The notes beneath the pieces were generated by a model that was not told the DNA's origin, did not search any database, and worked only from the letters and a program-made list of their open reading frames with translations. A program made the position numbers and the translations under genes. Positions 26,443 through 34,028 of a stretch of DNA of 64,000 bases are shown piece by piece (position 1 is the stretch's first letter; the number at the start of each line of letters is the position of its first letter). Origin of the DNA: an uncultured Clostridium sp. (GTDB lineage Bacteria > Bacillota > Clostridia > Clostridiales > Clostridiaceae); assembly GCF_900769625.1 (NCBI RefSeq), contig NZ_CAAGHK010000090.1, positions 45,204 to 109,203 of the forward strand, read 5' to 3'.

Positions 26443-26835
26443 TTGATTGCAACGATTGGATTGTTAATTGGAATAATATTAGGTTTTGTATTGGATGTAA
26501 ATATATCAGATAAGCTTTCACCTTATATGTCAGTTGCCATATTGGCTTGTCTTGATTCGGTTTTTGGTGCTGTAAGGGCAAATCTTTCTAAGAATTTTCA
26601 GCCGGATATATTTATTTCTGGGTTCTTTGGAAATGCTCTTTTAGCTGCACTTCTTGCTTATCTTGGCGATAAGCTTGGAATACCAATCTATATAGCAGCT
26701 GTTATCGTATTTGGTGGAAGAATCTTTGATAATTTCGCTATTATAAGAAGATTATTATTAGAAGAGATTAAACATAAAAAGATACAGAAGATGAGAAAGA
26801 AAGTAAGGGAAAAGCAGGGATTTGATAAAATATAA
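26443..26835 (+). CDS. sbp: Small basic protein Sbp (DUF1290)
   Basis: A 130-residue membrane protein with a TTG start (AGGGGA upstream). Several hydrophobic segments are separated by short loops, with the family-typical VAILACLDSVFGAVRA and FFGNALLAALLAYLGDKLG stretches, and a strongly basic C-terminal tail (HKKIQKMRKKVREKQ). Sbp is conserved between DUF881 genes and division genes; its role is not known. It lies between two DUF881 paralogues in what is clearly one transcript. Confidence 0.88.
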   Translation: MIATIGLLIGIILGFVLDVNISDKLSPYMSVAILACLDSVFGAVRANLSKNFQPDIFISGFFGNALLAALLAYLGDKLGIPIYIAAVIVFGGRIFDNFAIIRRLLLEEIKHKKIQKMRKKVREKQGFDKI

Positions 26836-26847
26836 GGGGTGTGTAAA

Positions 26848-27582
26848 GTGAAGAAAAAACCTCAGAAGTTCTTTATTTTTATTGCCACTTTATTATTGGG
26901 ATTTTTAATTTCTATAAATTTTAATTTTGATAGAGAACAGACTTATAATTCATTAAATACTATGGAATATCATCAAGCAATAGAGGAAAGAAGTAGATTA
27001 TACAAGGAAATTGGAGCATTAAAACAAAATAATATTGATTCTAATAGAAAAATCAATCAGTATAAACATGATGATGTCAAGAATGATGAAATATTAGATG
27101 ATATGAAAGAACAGATAGAAGATTATGCAATGTTTACGGGACTTTCATCAGTAGAAGGACCTGGAATTATACTTACTATTAATGATGGAATAACTGATGT
27201 GAATTCAGAAGGATTTGAAGAAGTTATGAGCAAACTCCTTCATGACAGTGATATGGCACTTGTATTAAATGAACTGCGTCAGGCAGGGGCAGAGGCTATC
27301 TGTGTAAATAACCATAGAATTGTTCCATGGTCAGGAGTGGTATGTGCATGGGCGTTTATACAGTTTGATGACTCAAGCATGGAATCGGCTCCTTTTAAGC
27401 TATATGCAATAGGTGATCCGGAAAAGCTCAAGGCGGCACTTTTGGAAGATGGCAGTCATGTTAAACAGCTTATGATAAAAAAATTATTTGTTGAGATAGA
27501 AGAAAGTGAAAAAATTACCATGCCGGCATCAACTGCAGTAGGAGGTGTTTCCTATATGGAGAGAGATGAGTCAGCAAAGTAA
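26848..27582 (+). CDS. DUF881-family membrane-anchored coiled-coil protein, second copy
   Basis: A 244-residue paralogue of the gene at 25706, with membrane anchor (about 6-22), coiled coil (about 40-75) and a DUF881 domain containing VEGPGIILTINDG and LRQAGAEAICVNNHRIVPWS. GTG 26848 has AAGGGG eight bases upstream; GTG 26839 is in frame but overlaps that site. The two DUF881 copies differ markedly in sequence, so they are old paralogues. Function unknown; likely an envelope protein acting with Sbp. Confidence 0.87.
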   Translation: MKKKPQKFFIFIATLLLGFLISINFNFDREQTYNSLNTMEYHQAIEERSRLYKEIGALKQNNIDSNRKINQYKHDDVKNDEILDDMKEQIEDYAMFTGLSSVEGPGIILTINDGITDVNSEGFEEVMSKLLHDSDMALVLNELRQAGAEAICVNNHRIVPWSGVVCAWAFIQFDDSSMESAPFKLYAIGDPEKLKAALLEDGSHVKQLMIKKLFVEIEESEKITMPASTAVGGVSYMERDESAK

Positions 27583-27662
27583 AAAAATATTATTTTTTTT
27601 GAAGGAAATTAAAGTTTTATATAGAATATAAACAAAATGAGGTAAAGAAAGGATTAAATAAA

Positions 27663-28340
27663 ATGTGCAGTACAATGGGAATAAAAGAAAATATAGAATA
27701 CCTTGAAAAGAGTATTCCAGATAATGTTAAGCTTCTGGCTGTATCAAAAACAAAGCCATTAGAATATTTAGAAGAAGCATATCAATGTGGAGTGCGGGAT
27801 TTTGGAGAAAATAAAGTTCAGGAACTTGTTGAAAAATATGAAAAATTTCATAAAGATGTTAGATGGCATCTTATCGGGCATCTGCAGACTAATAAAGTTA
27901 AATATTTAGTTAATAAAGTTTTTTTAATTCATTCACTCGACAGTTTGAATTTATTAAATATGATAGAGAAAGTTTTTGGAAAATCAGATAAAACAGCAGA
28001 TACTTTAATTCAGATAAACATTGGAAGAGAGGAAAGCAAGACTGGAATACTTGAAGAAGATCTTGAAGATTTTATTGCTGAAATCGAAAAATGTCAACAT
28101 GTATCTGTTAAGGGAATAATGGCTATTATTCCACAGGGAGATGAAGAAAGTAACAGAAGTTACTTTAGGAAAACAAAAAAGATTTTTGACGAACTAAAAA
28201 ACAGACAGTTCAAAAATATAACAATGCAGATATTATCAATGGGTATGACTCATGATTATGAAACTGCAATCGAAGAAGGTTCGACATTGGTAAGAATAGG
28301 AACTGGAATTTTTGGAGAAAGAAATTACGTAACAAAATAG
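27663..28340 (+). CDS. Pyridoxal-phosphate homeostasis protein YggS/YlmE
   Basis: A 225-residue protein of the YggS/PLPBP family. The PLP-binding lysine is in LLAVSKTKP (about residue 30), followed by the typical DFGENKVQEL, WHLIGHLQTNKVK and LSMGMTHDYETAI stretches and a C-terminal VRIGTGIFGER. The family binds PLP as a monomeric TIM barrel and controls vitamin B6 and amino-acid balance. It precedes sepF, the usual ylm-type order in Firmicutes. An AAAGGA site precedes the ATG at 27663. Confidence 0.94.
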   Translation: MCSTMGIKENIEYLEKSIPDNVKLLAVSKTKPLEYLEEAYQCGVRDFGENKVQELVEKYEKFHKDVRWHLIGHLQTNKVKYLVNKVFLIHSLDSLNLLNMIEKVFGKSDKTADTLIQINIGREESKTGILEEDLEDFIAEIEKCQHVSVKGIMAIIPQGDEESNRSYFRKTKKIFDELKNRQFKNITMQILSMGMTHDYETAIEEGSTLVRIGTGIFGERNYVTK

Positions 28341-28352
28341 GAGGGGTCATTT

Positions 28353-28808
28353 ATGAGTAATAATGTATTATCAAAAGTTAAGTCTTTATTTGGGTTTGAG
28401 GATTTCGAGGATTACGATGATTATGCTGATGAAGAATATGAAAGTGAAGTAAGTGAAGAAGAAACAATAGAACCTGTAATAACAAATAAGAAAAATAATA
28501 AGGTTGTAAACATTCATACATCAACATCTGTAAAGGTAACAATCACTAAACCAGTTGATTATGAAGAAGCAACAGAAATTTGTGAAGCTTTAAAGAATAG
28601 AAGAATCGTTTTAGTTAACACTACAGTTCTGGAATTAAAGATAGCACAAAGATTATTAGATTTTATCAGTGGTTCATGCTATGCTTTAGGCGGAGAATTA
28701 CAACAAATTGAAAAAGGTGTTTATTTACTGTCTCCATCTAATGTTGAAGTAACTAATGAACTAAAGAATGAATTAAGTTCAAAAGCTTTATTCAACTGGT
28801 CTAAATAG
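28353..28808 (+). CDS. sepF: Cell division protein SepF
   Basis: A 151-residue protein with an N-terminal amphipathic membrane-binding helix (MSNNVLSKVKSLFGF), an acidic linker (about 18-45, rich in Asp, Glu and Tyr) and the C-terminal SepF domain (about 65-148) with the DFISGSCYALGG and YLLSPSNVEV stretches. SepF polymerises and tethers FtsZ to the membrane. GGAGGGG precedes the ATG. Its neighbours yggS, yggT, ylmH and divIVA are the standard ylm set. Confidence 0.95.
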   Translation: MSNNVLSKVKSLFGFEDFEDYDDYADEEYESEVSEEETIEPVITNKKNNKVVNIHTSTSVKVTITKPVDYEEATEICEALKNRRIVLVNTTVLELKIAQRLLDFISGSCYALGGELQQIEKGVYLLSPSNVEVTNELKNELSSKALFNWSK

Positions 28809-28816
28809 GAGGCAAA

Positions 28817-29089
28817 ATGATAATAATACAGGCTATAAGCAGTATCTTTAGAATAATTGAATTAGCAATAATAATCGATTGCTTGGCATCATGGATTCCA
28901 CAACTTAGATATAATAAGTTTATGGATATAGTTCATAGTATTACTTATCCGATTTTAGAACCATGCAGAAGATTACAGTATAGATTTTTATCGGATTCAC
29001 CAATTGATTTTTCGCCACTAATTACACTTCTTCTTTTAGATGTAGTAAGAACAATATTATTTAAATTATTGTTTGGAGTACTACTCTAA
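28817..29089 (+). CDS. YggT-family membrane protein
   Basis: A 90-residue membrane protein with two hydrophobic segments (about 5-27 and 65-88) separated by a loop with the family-typical DIVHSITYPILEPCRRL. The function of YggT/YlmG proteins in bacteria is not settled; they accompany sepF and divIVA. AGGAGG lies seven bases before the ATG, nine bases after sepF. Confidence 0.9.
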   Translation: MIIIQAISSIFRIIELAIIIDCLASWIPQLRYNKFMDIVHSITYPILEPCRRLQYRFLSDSPIDFSPLITLLLLDVVRTILFKLLFGVLL

Positions 29090-29092
29090 TTT

Positions 29093-29857
29093 ATGAAAGA
29101 AGTAATAGCAAAACAATTTGCTGAAGAAGACAAAAATGAAGTATTGAATTTATATGAAAAATATAAATTGGCAAAGGAAAAAGATATACCTATGTTCGGG
29201 AACAGCTTTTATCCTCCAAATATATGGAGATGGTTTGAGACGAATTTTAACAGCAGTTCTTTTAAAGTGGAGAGTAATGGAGTATTTGATGATTCTGAAA
29301 GGAGAATGATATCATTCAATAATATTTATGAGATAGCGTTTCCAATGAAGTTACTTAAAATCACTAATACTTCTAAATTTAATAATCTTACGCATAAAGA
29401 TTTTTTAGGCGGTATATTAGCTGTTGGTATAGAGCGTGACAAGATAGGTGATTTACTTGTTGAGGATAATATCTGCTATGTTCCTGTTCATGATGATATT
29501 GAAAGTTTTCTCACATGCAGTATTGATAAAATAGGAAAATCATCATGTAAAGTTGAAGTTTTAGAAGAGTATGAATCTTTACCTCAATTTAATTTCAAAG
29601 AAGAAGTTGTTTTAGTTTCTTCTTTGAGGATTGATGGGATAGTATCTAAACTGGCTAATATTTCAAGAGCTAAGGCACAGATGGCTGTTGACCAGGGCAG
29701 GGTGCTTATTGATTATGAAAAAGTGAGAGACAAAAGCTACGAAGTAAAAGAAGATGAAAGAATTACAATCCGCGGGGTTGGAAAATTTATCTTAGGAAAT
29801 ACAGTTGGATGTAGTAAAAGTGGGAGACTTAAAGTGATTGTAAAAAAATATACATAA
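29093..29857 (+). CDS. ylmH: RNA-binding protein YlmH (S4 domain)
   Basis: A 254-residue protein with an N-terminal YlmH domain pair (about 1-175; contains FYPPNIWRWFE and LGGILAVGIERDKIGDL) and a C-terminal S4 RNA-binding domain (about 180-250; ISRAKAQMAVDQGRVLID). Homologues bind stalled large ribosomal subunits and take part in ribosome rescue, which makes its presence in the same window as rqcH of interest. The ATG lies three bases after the yggT stop, so translation is probably coupled. Confidence 0.93.
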   Translation: MKEVIAKQFAEEDKNEVLNLYEKYKLAKEKDIPMFGNSFYPPNIWRWFETNFNSSSFKVESNGVFDDSERRMISFNNIYEIAFPMKLLKITNTSKFNNLTHKDFLGGILAVGIERDKIGDLLVEDNICYVPVHDDIESFLTCSIDKIGKSSCKVEVLEEYESLPQFNFKEEVVLVSSLRIDGIVSKLANISRAKAQMAVDQGRVLIDYEKVRDKSYEVKEDERITIRGVGKFILGNTVGCSKSGRLKVIVKKYT

Positions 29858-29873
29858 ATTTAGAGGTGAAATT

Positions 29874-30488
29874 ATGAAGTTAACTCCAATGGACATAAAT
29901 AACAAGGAATTTAAAAGAGCATTAAGAGGATATTCTGCTGATGAAGTAGATGAATTTTTAGATCAGATTGTTGAAAATTATGAAGAGCTATATAAGGAAA
30001 ATGCAAACTTAAAAGAAAAGATTACAAATTTAAATGAAAAAGTTGAGCATTATTCAAAAATAGAATCAACAATTCAGAATACATTATTATTAGCACAGAA
30101 TGCAGCGGAGCAAGCTAAGAATTCAGCAAAGAAAGAAGCTGAAATGCTTGTTAAGAATGCAAATGAAACTGCACAGAAGACTATGGATAAAGCCCATAAT
30201 GATGTGATTTCAATTAATGATGAATATGAAAAAGTTAAGCAAGAATTCATAAAATTCAGAGCTAAGTACAGAAACTTCATGAATACTCAATTAGAAACAT
30301 TTGATGACTTAGAAAAAGATTTTATAAAGAACTACAATGTTTCTGAGCCAGTAGAAGAAGACGAAGTATGTGAAAAAGAAGCATGCATAACAGACGACGC
30401 TTCGGAAGAAGTTAAAGAAGAAGGTAAGAAAACTGATTTTGCTGAAGATTTAAATGCAATCAAGAGTTTCTTTGTTAAGGAAAATTAG
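29874..30488 (+). CDS. divIVA: Cell division/polarity protein DivIVA
   Basis: A 204-residue protein that starts with the DivIVA membrane-binding domain (LTPMDINNKEFKRALRGYSA, then DEVDEFLDQI), followed by a long coiled coil (about 30-150) and an acidic C-terminal tail. DivIVA marks negatively curved membranes at septa and poles. AGAGGTG precedes the ATG. It is the last gene of the ylm-type transcript; a hairpin follows at 30522-30545. Confidence 0.95.
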   Translation: MKLTPMDINNKEFKRALRGYSADEVDEFLDQIVENYEELYKENANLKEKITNLNEKVEHYSKIESTIQNTLLLAQNAAEQAKNSAKKEAEMLVKNANETAQKTMDKAHNDVISINDEYEKVKQEFIKFRAKYRNFMNTQLETFDDLEKDFIKNYNVSEPVEEDEVCEKEACITDDASEEVKEEGKKTDFAEDLNAIKSFFVKEN

Positions 30489-30521
30489 TAGTTTATAATA
30501 TTGATTAATGAAAATGTACCG

Positions 30522-30552
30522 GCTGTCTTAATTACTTAAGGCAGCTTTTATT
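30522..30552 (+). terminator. Terminator after divIVA
   Basis: A 9-bp stem (30522-30530 with 30537-30545, one G-U pair), 6-nt loop, followed by TTTTATTAG. Confidence 0.6.
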
Positions 30553-30602
30553 AGTTAGTTATGAACTATTCAGTGTGAATTGCATTATACATACTTAAAA
30601 AT

Positions 30603-30655
30603 CAATGATAATTGGCCAATCATCATTGTCAATTAGTTATTGACAGTTTATAATA
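30603..30655. repeat. Palindromic intergenic repeat, copy D
   Basis: A 26-base palindrome at 30603-30628 (13-bp arms, one mismatch) is followed by TCAATTAGTTATTGACAGTTT. The 13 bases at 30606-30618 are the exact reverse complement of 33805-33817, and the other half also matches the flank of that copy, so both belong to one repeat family. Confidence 0.55.
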
Positions 30656-30687
30656 TGTTTAGAATATATTAAGAAAGGGTCTGCTTT

Positions 30688-31602
30688 ATGGAAAAGACAT
30701 TACTTATAGTCGATGAAAAAGGTGAAGGAACTAGAATTGACAAATATTTATCGCAGATATTCGAAGATAAGTCAAGATCGTTCATTCAAGGACTAATAGA
30801 AAAAGAAAATGTAAAAGTTAATAATAAAGTACCAAAGAGTAATTACAAGCTAAAGAAAACTGATACTATTGAAATATTTATGCCAGAACCAGAAATACTA
30901 AGTGTTGAGGCAGAAAATATACCAATTGATATTATTTATGAAGATGAAGATGTAATCGTAGTAAATAAACCACAGGGTATGGTTGTTCATCCGGCACCAG
31001 GAAATTATAATGGCACGCTGGTAAATGCATTGTTATATCACTGTAAAGATTTATCAAGTATTAATGGAATTATCAGACCAGGAATTGTACATAGAATAGA
31101 TAAGGATACATCAGGTATACTTGTTATAGCAAAAAATGATGAAGCACATAATAAATTAAGCGATCAGTTAAAGGATCATTCAATGAAAAGAGAATATTAT
31201 GCTTTAATTGAAGGAAGACTTAAAAATGACAGTGGAACAATTGATAAGCCTTTAGCAAGAAATAAAAGAGACAGATTAAAGATTGGTATATGTGAAGATG
31301 GCAAGAAATCTTTAACTCATTATGAAGTTCTTGAAAGATATAATGGGTATACTCTTATAAAATGTGTTCTGGAAACAGGAAGAACACATCAGATAAGAGT
31401 TCACATGGCTTCAATAGGATTTCCGCTTGTGGGTGATCCACTATATGGGTTTAAGAGGCAGAAATTTAAACTTGAAGGTCAGGTTCTTCATGCCAAAACA
31501 TTAGGATTTATTCATCCTATGACTGGAAAATATATGGAATTCACAAGCGAGCTTCCACAGTATTTTTCAGATTTAATAAATAAGCTTAGAAATGAAATAT
31601 AG
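30688..31602 (+). CDS. rluD: Large-subunit rRNA pseudouridine synthase, RluD family
   Basis: A 304-residue protein with an N-terminal S4 domain (about 12-70), then the RluA/RluD catalytic domain. The catalytic aspartate is in HRIDKDTSG (about residue 139), preceded by VVNKPQGMVVHP and followed by LETGRTHQIRVHM. It makes pseudouridines in 23S rRNA. GAAAGGG precedes the ATG. lspA, a frequent neighbour upstream of this gene, is absent; instead there is a 199-base spacer with a repeat. Confidence 0.94.
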   Translation: MEKTLLIVDEKGEGTRIDKYLSQIFEDKSRSFIQGLIEKENVKVNNKVPKSNYKLKKTDTIEIFMPEPEILSVEAENIPIDIIYEDEDVIVVNKPQGMVVHPAPGNYNGTLVNALLYHCKDLSSINGIIRPGIVHRIDKDTSGILVIAKNDEAHNKLSDQLKDHSMKREYYALIEGRLKNDSGTIDKPLARNKRDRLKIGICEDGKKSLTHYEVLERYNGYTLIKCVLETGRTHQIRVHMASIGFPLVGDPLYGFKRQKFKLEGQVLHAKTLGFIHPMTGKYMEFTSELPQYFSDLINKLRNEI

Positions 31603-31629
31603 CAGATAATAATATTCTGGAGGTAATTT

Positions 31630-32178
31630 ATGAAGGTAAAAGCGACATTATTAGACGATAAAGCTATTAACAGAACATTAATAAGAATTTCACATGAGAT
31701 AATTGAAAGAAACAAGGGTGTTGAAGATATTGTATTAATTGGCGTAAAGACAAGGGGATATCCTTTGGCACAGAGAATCGCTGAATATATCAAGAGTATT
31801 GAAGGCAGGGAAGTGCCAGTAGGTTATGTTGATATAACATTATATAGAGATGATTTATCGACTCTTGAGGAAATGCCGACTGTCAAAAATCTTGATTTAG
31901 GTGTTGATGTAGAAGATAAAAAAGTTATTATTGTTGATGATGTACTTTATACATGCAGAACAATCAGAGCAGCTATTGATGCAATAATTGACGTGGCAAG
32001 ACCACTTGTAATACAGCTGGCTGTATTGATAGACAGAGGTCATAAGGAATTGCCGATAAGAGCTGATTATGTTGGAAAGAATATTCCTACATCAAAAAAT
32101 GAAATAATAGCAGTAAATCTAAATGAAATCGATGGTGAGGATTCAGTTAAAATATACGATTCAGTCAGTGCCGAATAA
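31630..32178 (+). CDS. pyrR: Pyrimidine operon regulator/uracil phosphoribosyltransferase PyrR
   Basis: A 182-residue protein of PyrR length. The PRPP-binding loop is VIIVDDVLYTCRTIRAA (about 97-113), with the family-typical LIGVKTRGYPLAQRIA and RGHKELPIRADYVGKNIPT. PyrR binds the 5' leader of pyrimidine mRNAs as an attenuator and has uracil phosphoribosyltransferase activity. Here it follows rluD by 27 bases, with no leader attenuator of its own visible. No pyr biosynthetic genes follow, so its targets are elsewhere. Confidence 0.95.
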   Translation: MKVKATLLDDKAINRTLIRISHEIIERNKGVEDIVLIGVKTRGYPLAQRIAEYIKSIEGREVPVGYVDITLYRDDLSTLEEMPTVKNLDLGVDVEDKKVIIVDDVLYTCRTIRAAIDAIIDVARPLVIQLAVLIDRGHKELPIRADYVGKNIPTSKNEIIAVNLNEIDGEDSVKIYDSVSAE

Positions 32179-32193
32179 AAGGAGAAGCAAAAT

Positions 32194-33357
32194 ATGATGT
32201 ACGATTTAATTGCAACAAGTACCTTTGGTATTGAAAGCATAACAGCAAAGGAGCTTAGAGCATTAGGATATGATAACCTGAAGATTGAAAATGGAAGAGT
32301 TACCTTTGAGGGTGATGAAATGGATATTGCAATAGCTAATATTCATTTGAGAACTGCTGACAGAGTTCTTATAAAAATGGCAGAATTTGAAGCAAAAACA
32401 TTTGAGGAACTATTCCAGGGAACGAAAAGTGTAGAATGGAGCAAGTTAATACCTGCAGATGGTGTAATGCATGTTACCGGTAAATCTATAAAGTCTACAC
32501 TTCATAGTGTTCCAGACTGTCAGTCAATAGTAAAGAAGGCAATTGTAAAAAGCATGACCGAAAGCTATGGTATAGAACAGTTCAGTGAAAGCGGACCAGT
32601 ATATAAAATTGAAGTATCTATTTTAAAAGATGTAGTTACACTTACAATAGATACAACAGGTCCAGGTTTACATAAAAGAGGATACAGAGAACTTGCAGGT
32701 ATAGCGCCTTTAAAGGAAACTTTAGCGGCATCGATGCTTCTTATTTCAAGATGGAACAGCGATTTTGAACTTATAGATCCATTCTGTGGTTCTGGTACAA
32801 TACTTATTGAAGCAGCAATGATAGCTTTAAATATAGCACCAGGTGTAAACAGAAACTTTGTATGTGAAACATGGCCTTCAATGGATAAGGAGATGTTTGA
32901 ATCTGTAAGAGATGGTGCAAGAAATTCTGAAAAGCACAAGGATCTTAAGATAATTGGTTATGATATAGATTATAAGACTCTTAAAGTTGCAATGGAAAAT
33001 GCTAAGAAAGCAGGAGTTGAAAAATATATTCAGTTCCAGAAGAGGGATTTTATAGAATTCTCAACTTCAAGGAAGTATGGGTTTATAATATCTAATCCTC
33101 CATATGGTGAAAGAATTGGTGAAAAGAAAGCTCTCGATGAAATATATAAGCATATGGGTTCTGTAAAGAGAAGACTTGATTCTTGGGATTTCAATATACT
33201 TACTTCCTTTGAATCATTTGAAAAGACAGTAGGTATTAAATCAACTAAAAACAGAAAACTTTATAATGGTAAGATAAAATGTTATTATTATCAATATTTT
33301 AATAATGATAAGATAAAAAATGCTGGCGATACTCTTATTAATGCAATAATAGGGTAG
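32194..33357 (+). CDS. THUMP-domain class I rRNA/RNA N-methyltransferase (RlmL type)
   Basis: A 387-residue protein with an N-terminal THUMP-type RNA-binding region (about 1-165) and a C-terminal methyltransferase: SAM motif DPFCGSGTILIEAAMIA and catalytic NPPYGER (about residues 303-309). It resembles the RlmL/YpsC family of 23S rRNA guanine-N2 methyltransferases; the exact target base is not readable. AAGGAG lies before two ATG codons (32194, 32197). A strong terminator ends the transcript begun at rluD. Confidence 0.92.
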   Translation: MMYDLIATSTFGIESITAKELRALGYDNLKIENGRVTFEGDEMDIAIANIHLRTADRVLIKMAEFEAKTFEELFQGTKSVEWSKLIPADGVMHVTGKSIKSTLHSVPDCQSIVKKAIVKSMTESYGIEQFSESGPVYKIEVSILKDVVTLTIDTTGPGLHKRGYRELAGIAPLKETLAASMLLISRWNSDFELIDPFCGSGTILIEAAMIALNIAPGVNRNFVCETWPSMDKEMFESVRDGARNSEKHKDLKIIGYDIDYKTLKVAMENAKKAGVEKYIQFQKRDFIEFSTSRKYGFIISNPPYGERIGEKKALDEIYKHMGSVKRRLDSWDFNILTSFESFEKTVGIKSTKNRKLYNGKIKCYYYQYFNNDKIKNAGDTLINAIIG

Positions 33358-33433
33358 TTTGATGAAAAAATGTAAAATATATTTACACAAATAGATATAT
33401 ATGATAAAATTAATTTAATAAAATATTTTGAGC

Positions 33434-33473
33434 AAAGGTGCTAAATATCTGTGAGATTTTTAGCACCTTTTTG
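33434..33473 (+). terminator. Terminator after the RlmL-type gene
   Basis: A perfect 12-bp stem (33434-33445 with 33459-33470) with AAAGGTGCTAAA arms, followed by TTG and a T-rich end. Confidence 0.8.
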
Positions 33474-33642
33474 TATGTAGAAATTTATAAAATTTTCAAG
33501 CTTAAAATCAATCATATTAAGGGGCAGGGGGATTGTTGATTAGAAAAATGGATAATGATTAAGTATTGAATATAAGAGTAGAAAGAGATCCATAAAAAGT
33601 AGATAGTAATATATAGATTAACTTCAAAGTGAAAGCTGATGA

Positions 33643-33798
33643 CTCTGTAAACAAAATTCTCGTAGTAGTTATGATGTGGCAGCATTAAGTCTCATTAATG
33701 CATTGATAGTTTCAATTGAAAGTGAAAAGGAAGACTGTTTTGTAAGCAATGTACAGCTTTTGGAAGAAACAATGAAGAAGTTTGATTTGTTTATCTAG
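33643..33798 (+). pseudogene. Relic: C-terminal 51 codons of an unidentified protein
   Basis: An open frame without start codon reads RSSYDVAALSLINALIVSI, then a charged region and ends with EETMKKFDLFI before TAG. Codon choice and the amphipathic pattern look like a real protein C-terminus; an in-frame TGA lies just upstream at 33640. It loosely recalls the end of SIS-domain (RpiR-type) regulators, but I cannot confirm that. It is best read as what is left of a deleted gene. Confidence 0.35.
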
Positions 33799-33804
33799 TA
33801 TATA

Positions 33805-33840
33805 TGGCCAATTATCAATTAACATTTGATGATTGGCAAT
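33805..33840. repeat. Palindromic intergenic repeat, copy E
   Basis: Arms 33807-33818 and 33826-33837 form a 12-bp stem (one G-T mismatch). 33805-33817 is the exact reverse complement of 30606-30618. It lies directly after the coding relic. Confidence 0.55.
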
Positions 33841-33967
33841 TACGGATAAAAACTCTGGAGATTTTTATTTGTTGGAGATTAATAGTTAGAATGTATGTGT
33901 AACAAATATTTTTTAACTTTATATTAGTTAAGAAAATAGTTTTTTAGAGTTATTTGTAAATGAAGAG

Positions 33968-34025
33968 AAAAATAAGAATTGGACTAAGAGTACGTATATA
34001 ATATCTTAATCAAATTCTTATTTTT
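33968..34025 (-). terminator. Terminator of rqcH (possibly bidirectional)
   Basis: Inverted repeat AAAAATAAGAATT (33968-33980) with its complement at 34013-34025, immediately downstream of the rqcH stop on the - strand; T tracts exist in either direction. Confidence 0.55.
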
Positions 34026-34028
34026 ATT

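Larger units (their letters stand above)
33474..33967. other. Gene-poor region before rqcH, with a coding relic and a repeat
   Basis: About 500 bases with no intact gene. It contains the relic at 33643-33798 and the palindromic repeat at 33805-33837. The rest is AT-rich with stops in all frames. Confidence 0.5.

Noticed and set aside
31603..31629. PyrR-binding attenuator before pyrR
   Set aside because: Only 27 bases separate it from rluD, too short for an attenuator leader.
30603..33840. CRISPR-like repeats
   Set aside because: The copies are palindromic, few, and kilobases apart, with no regular spacers or cas genes.
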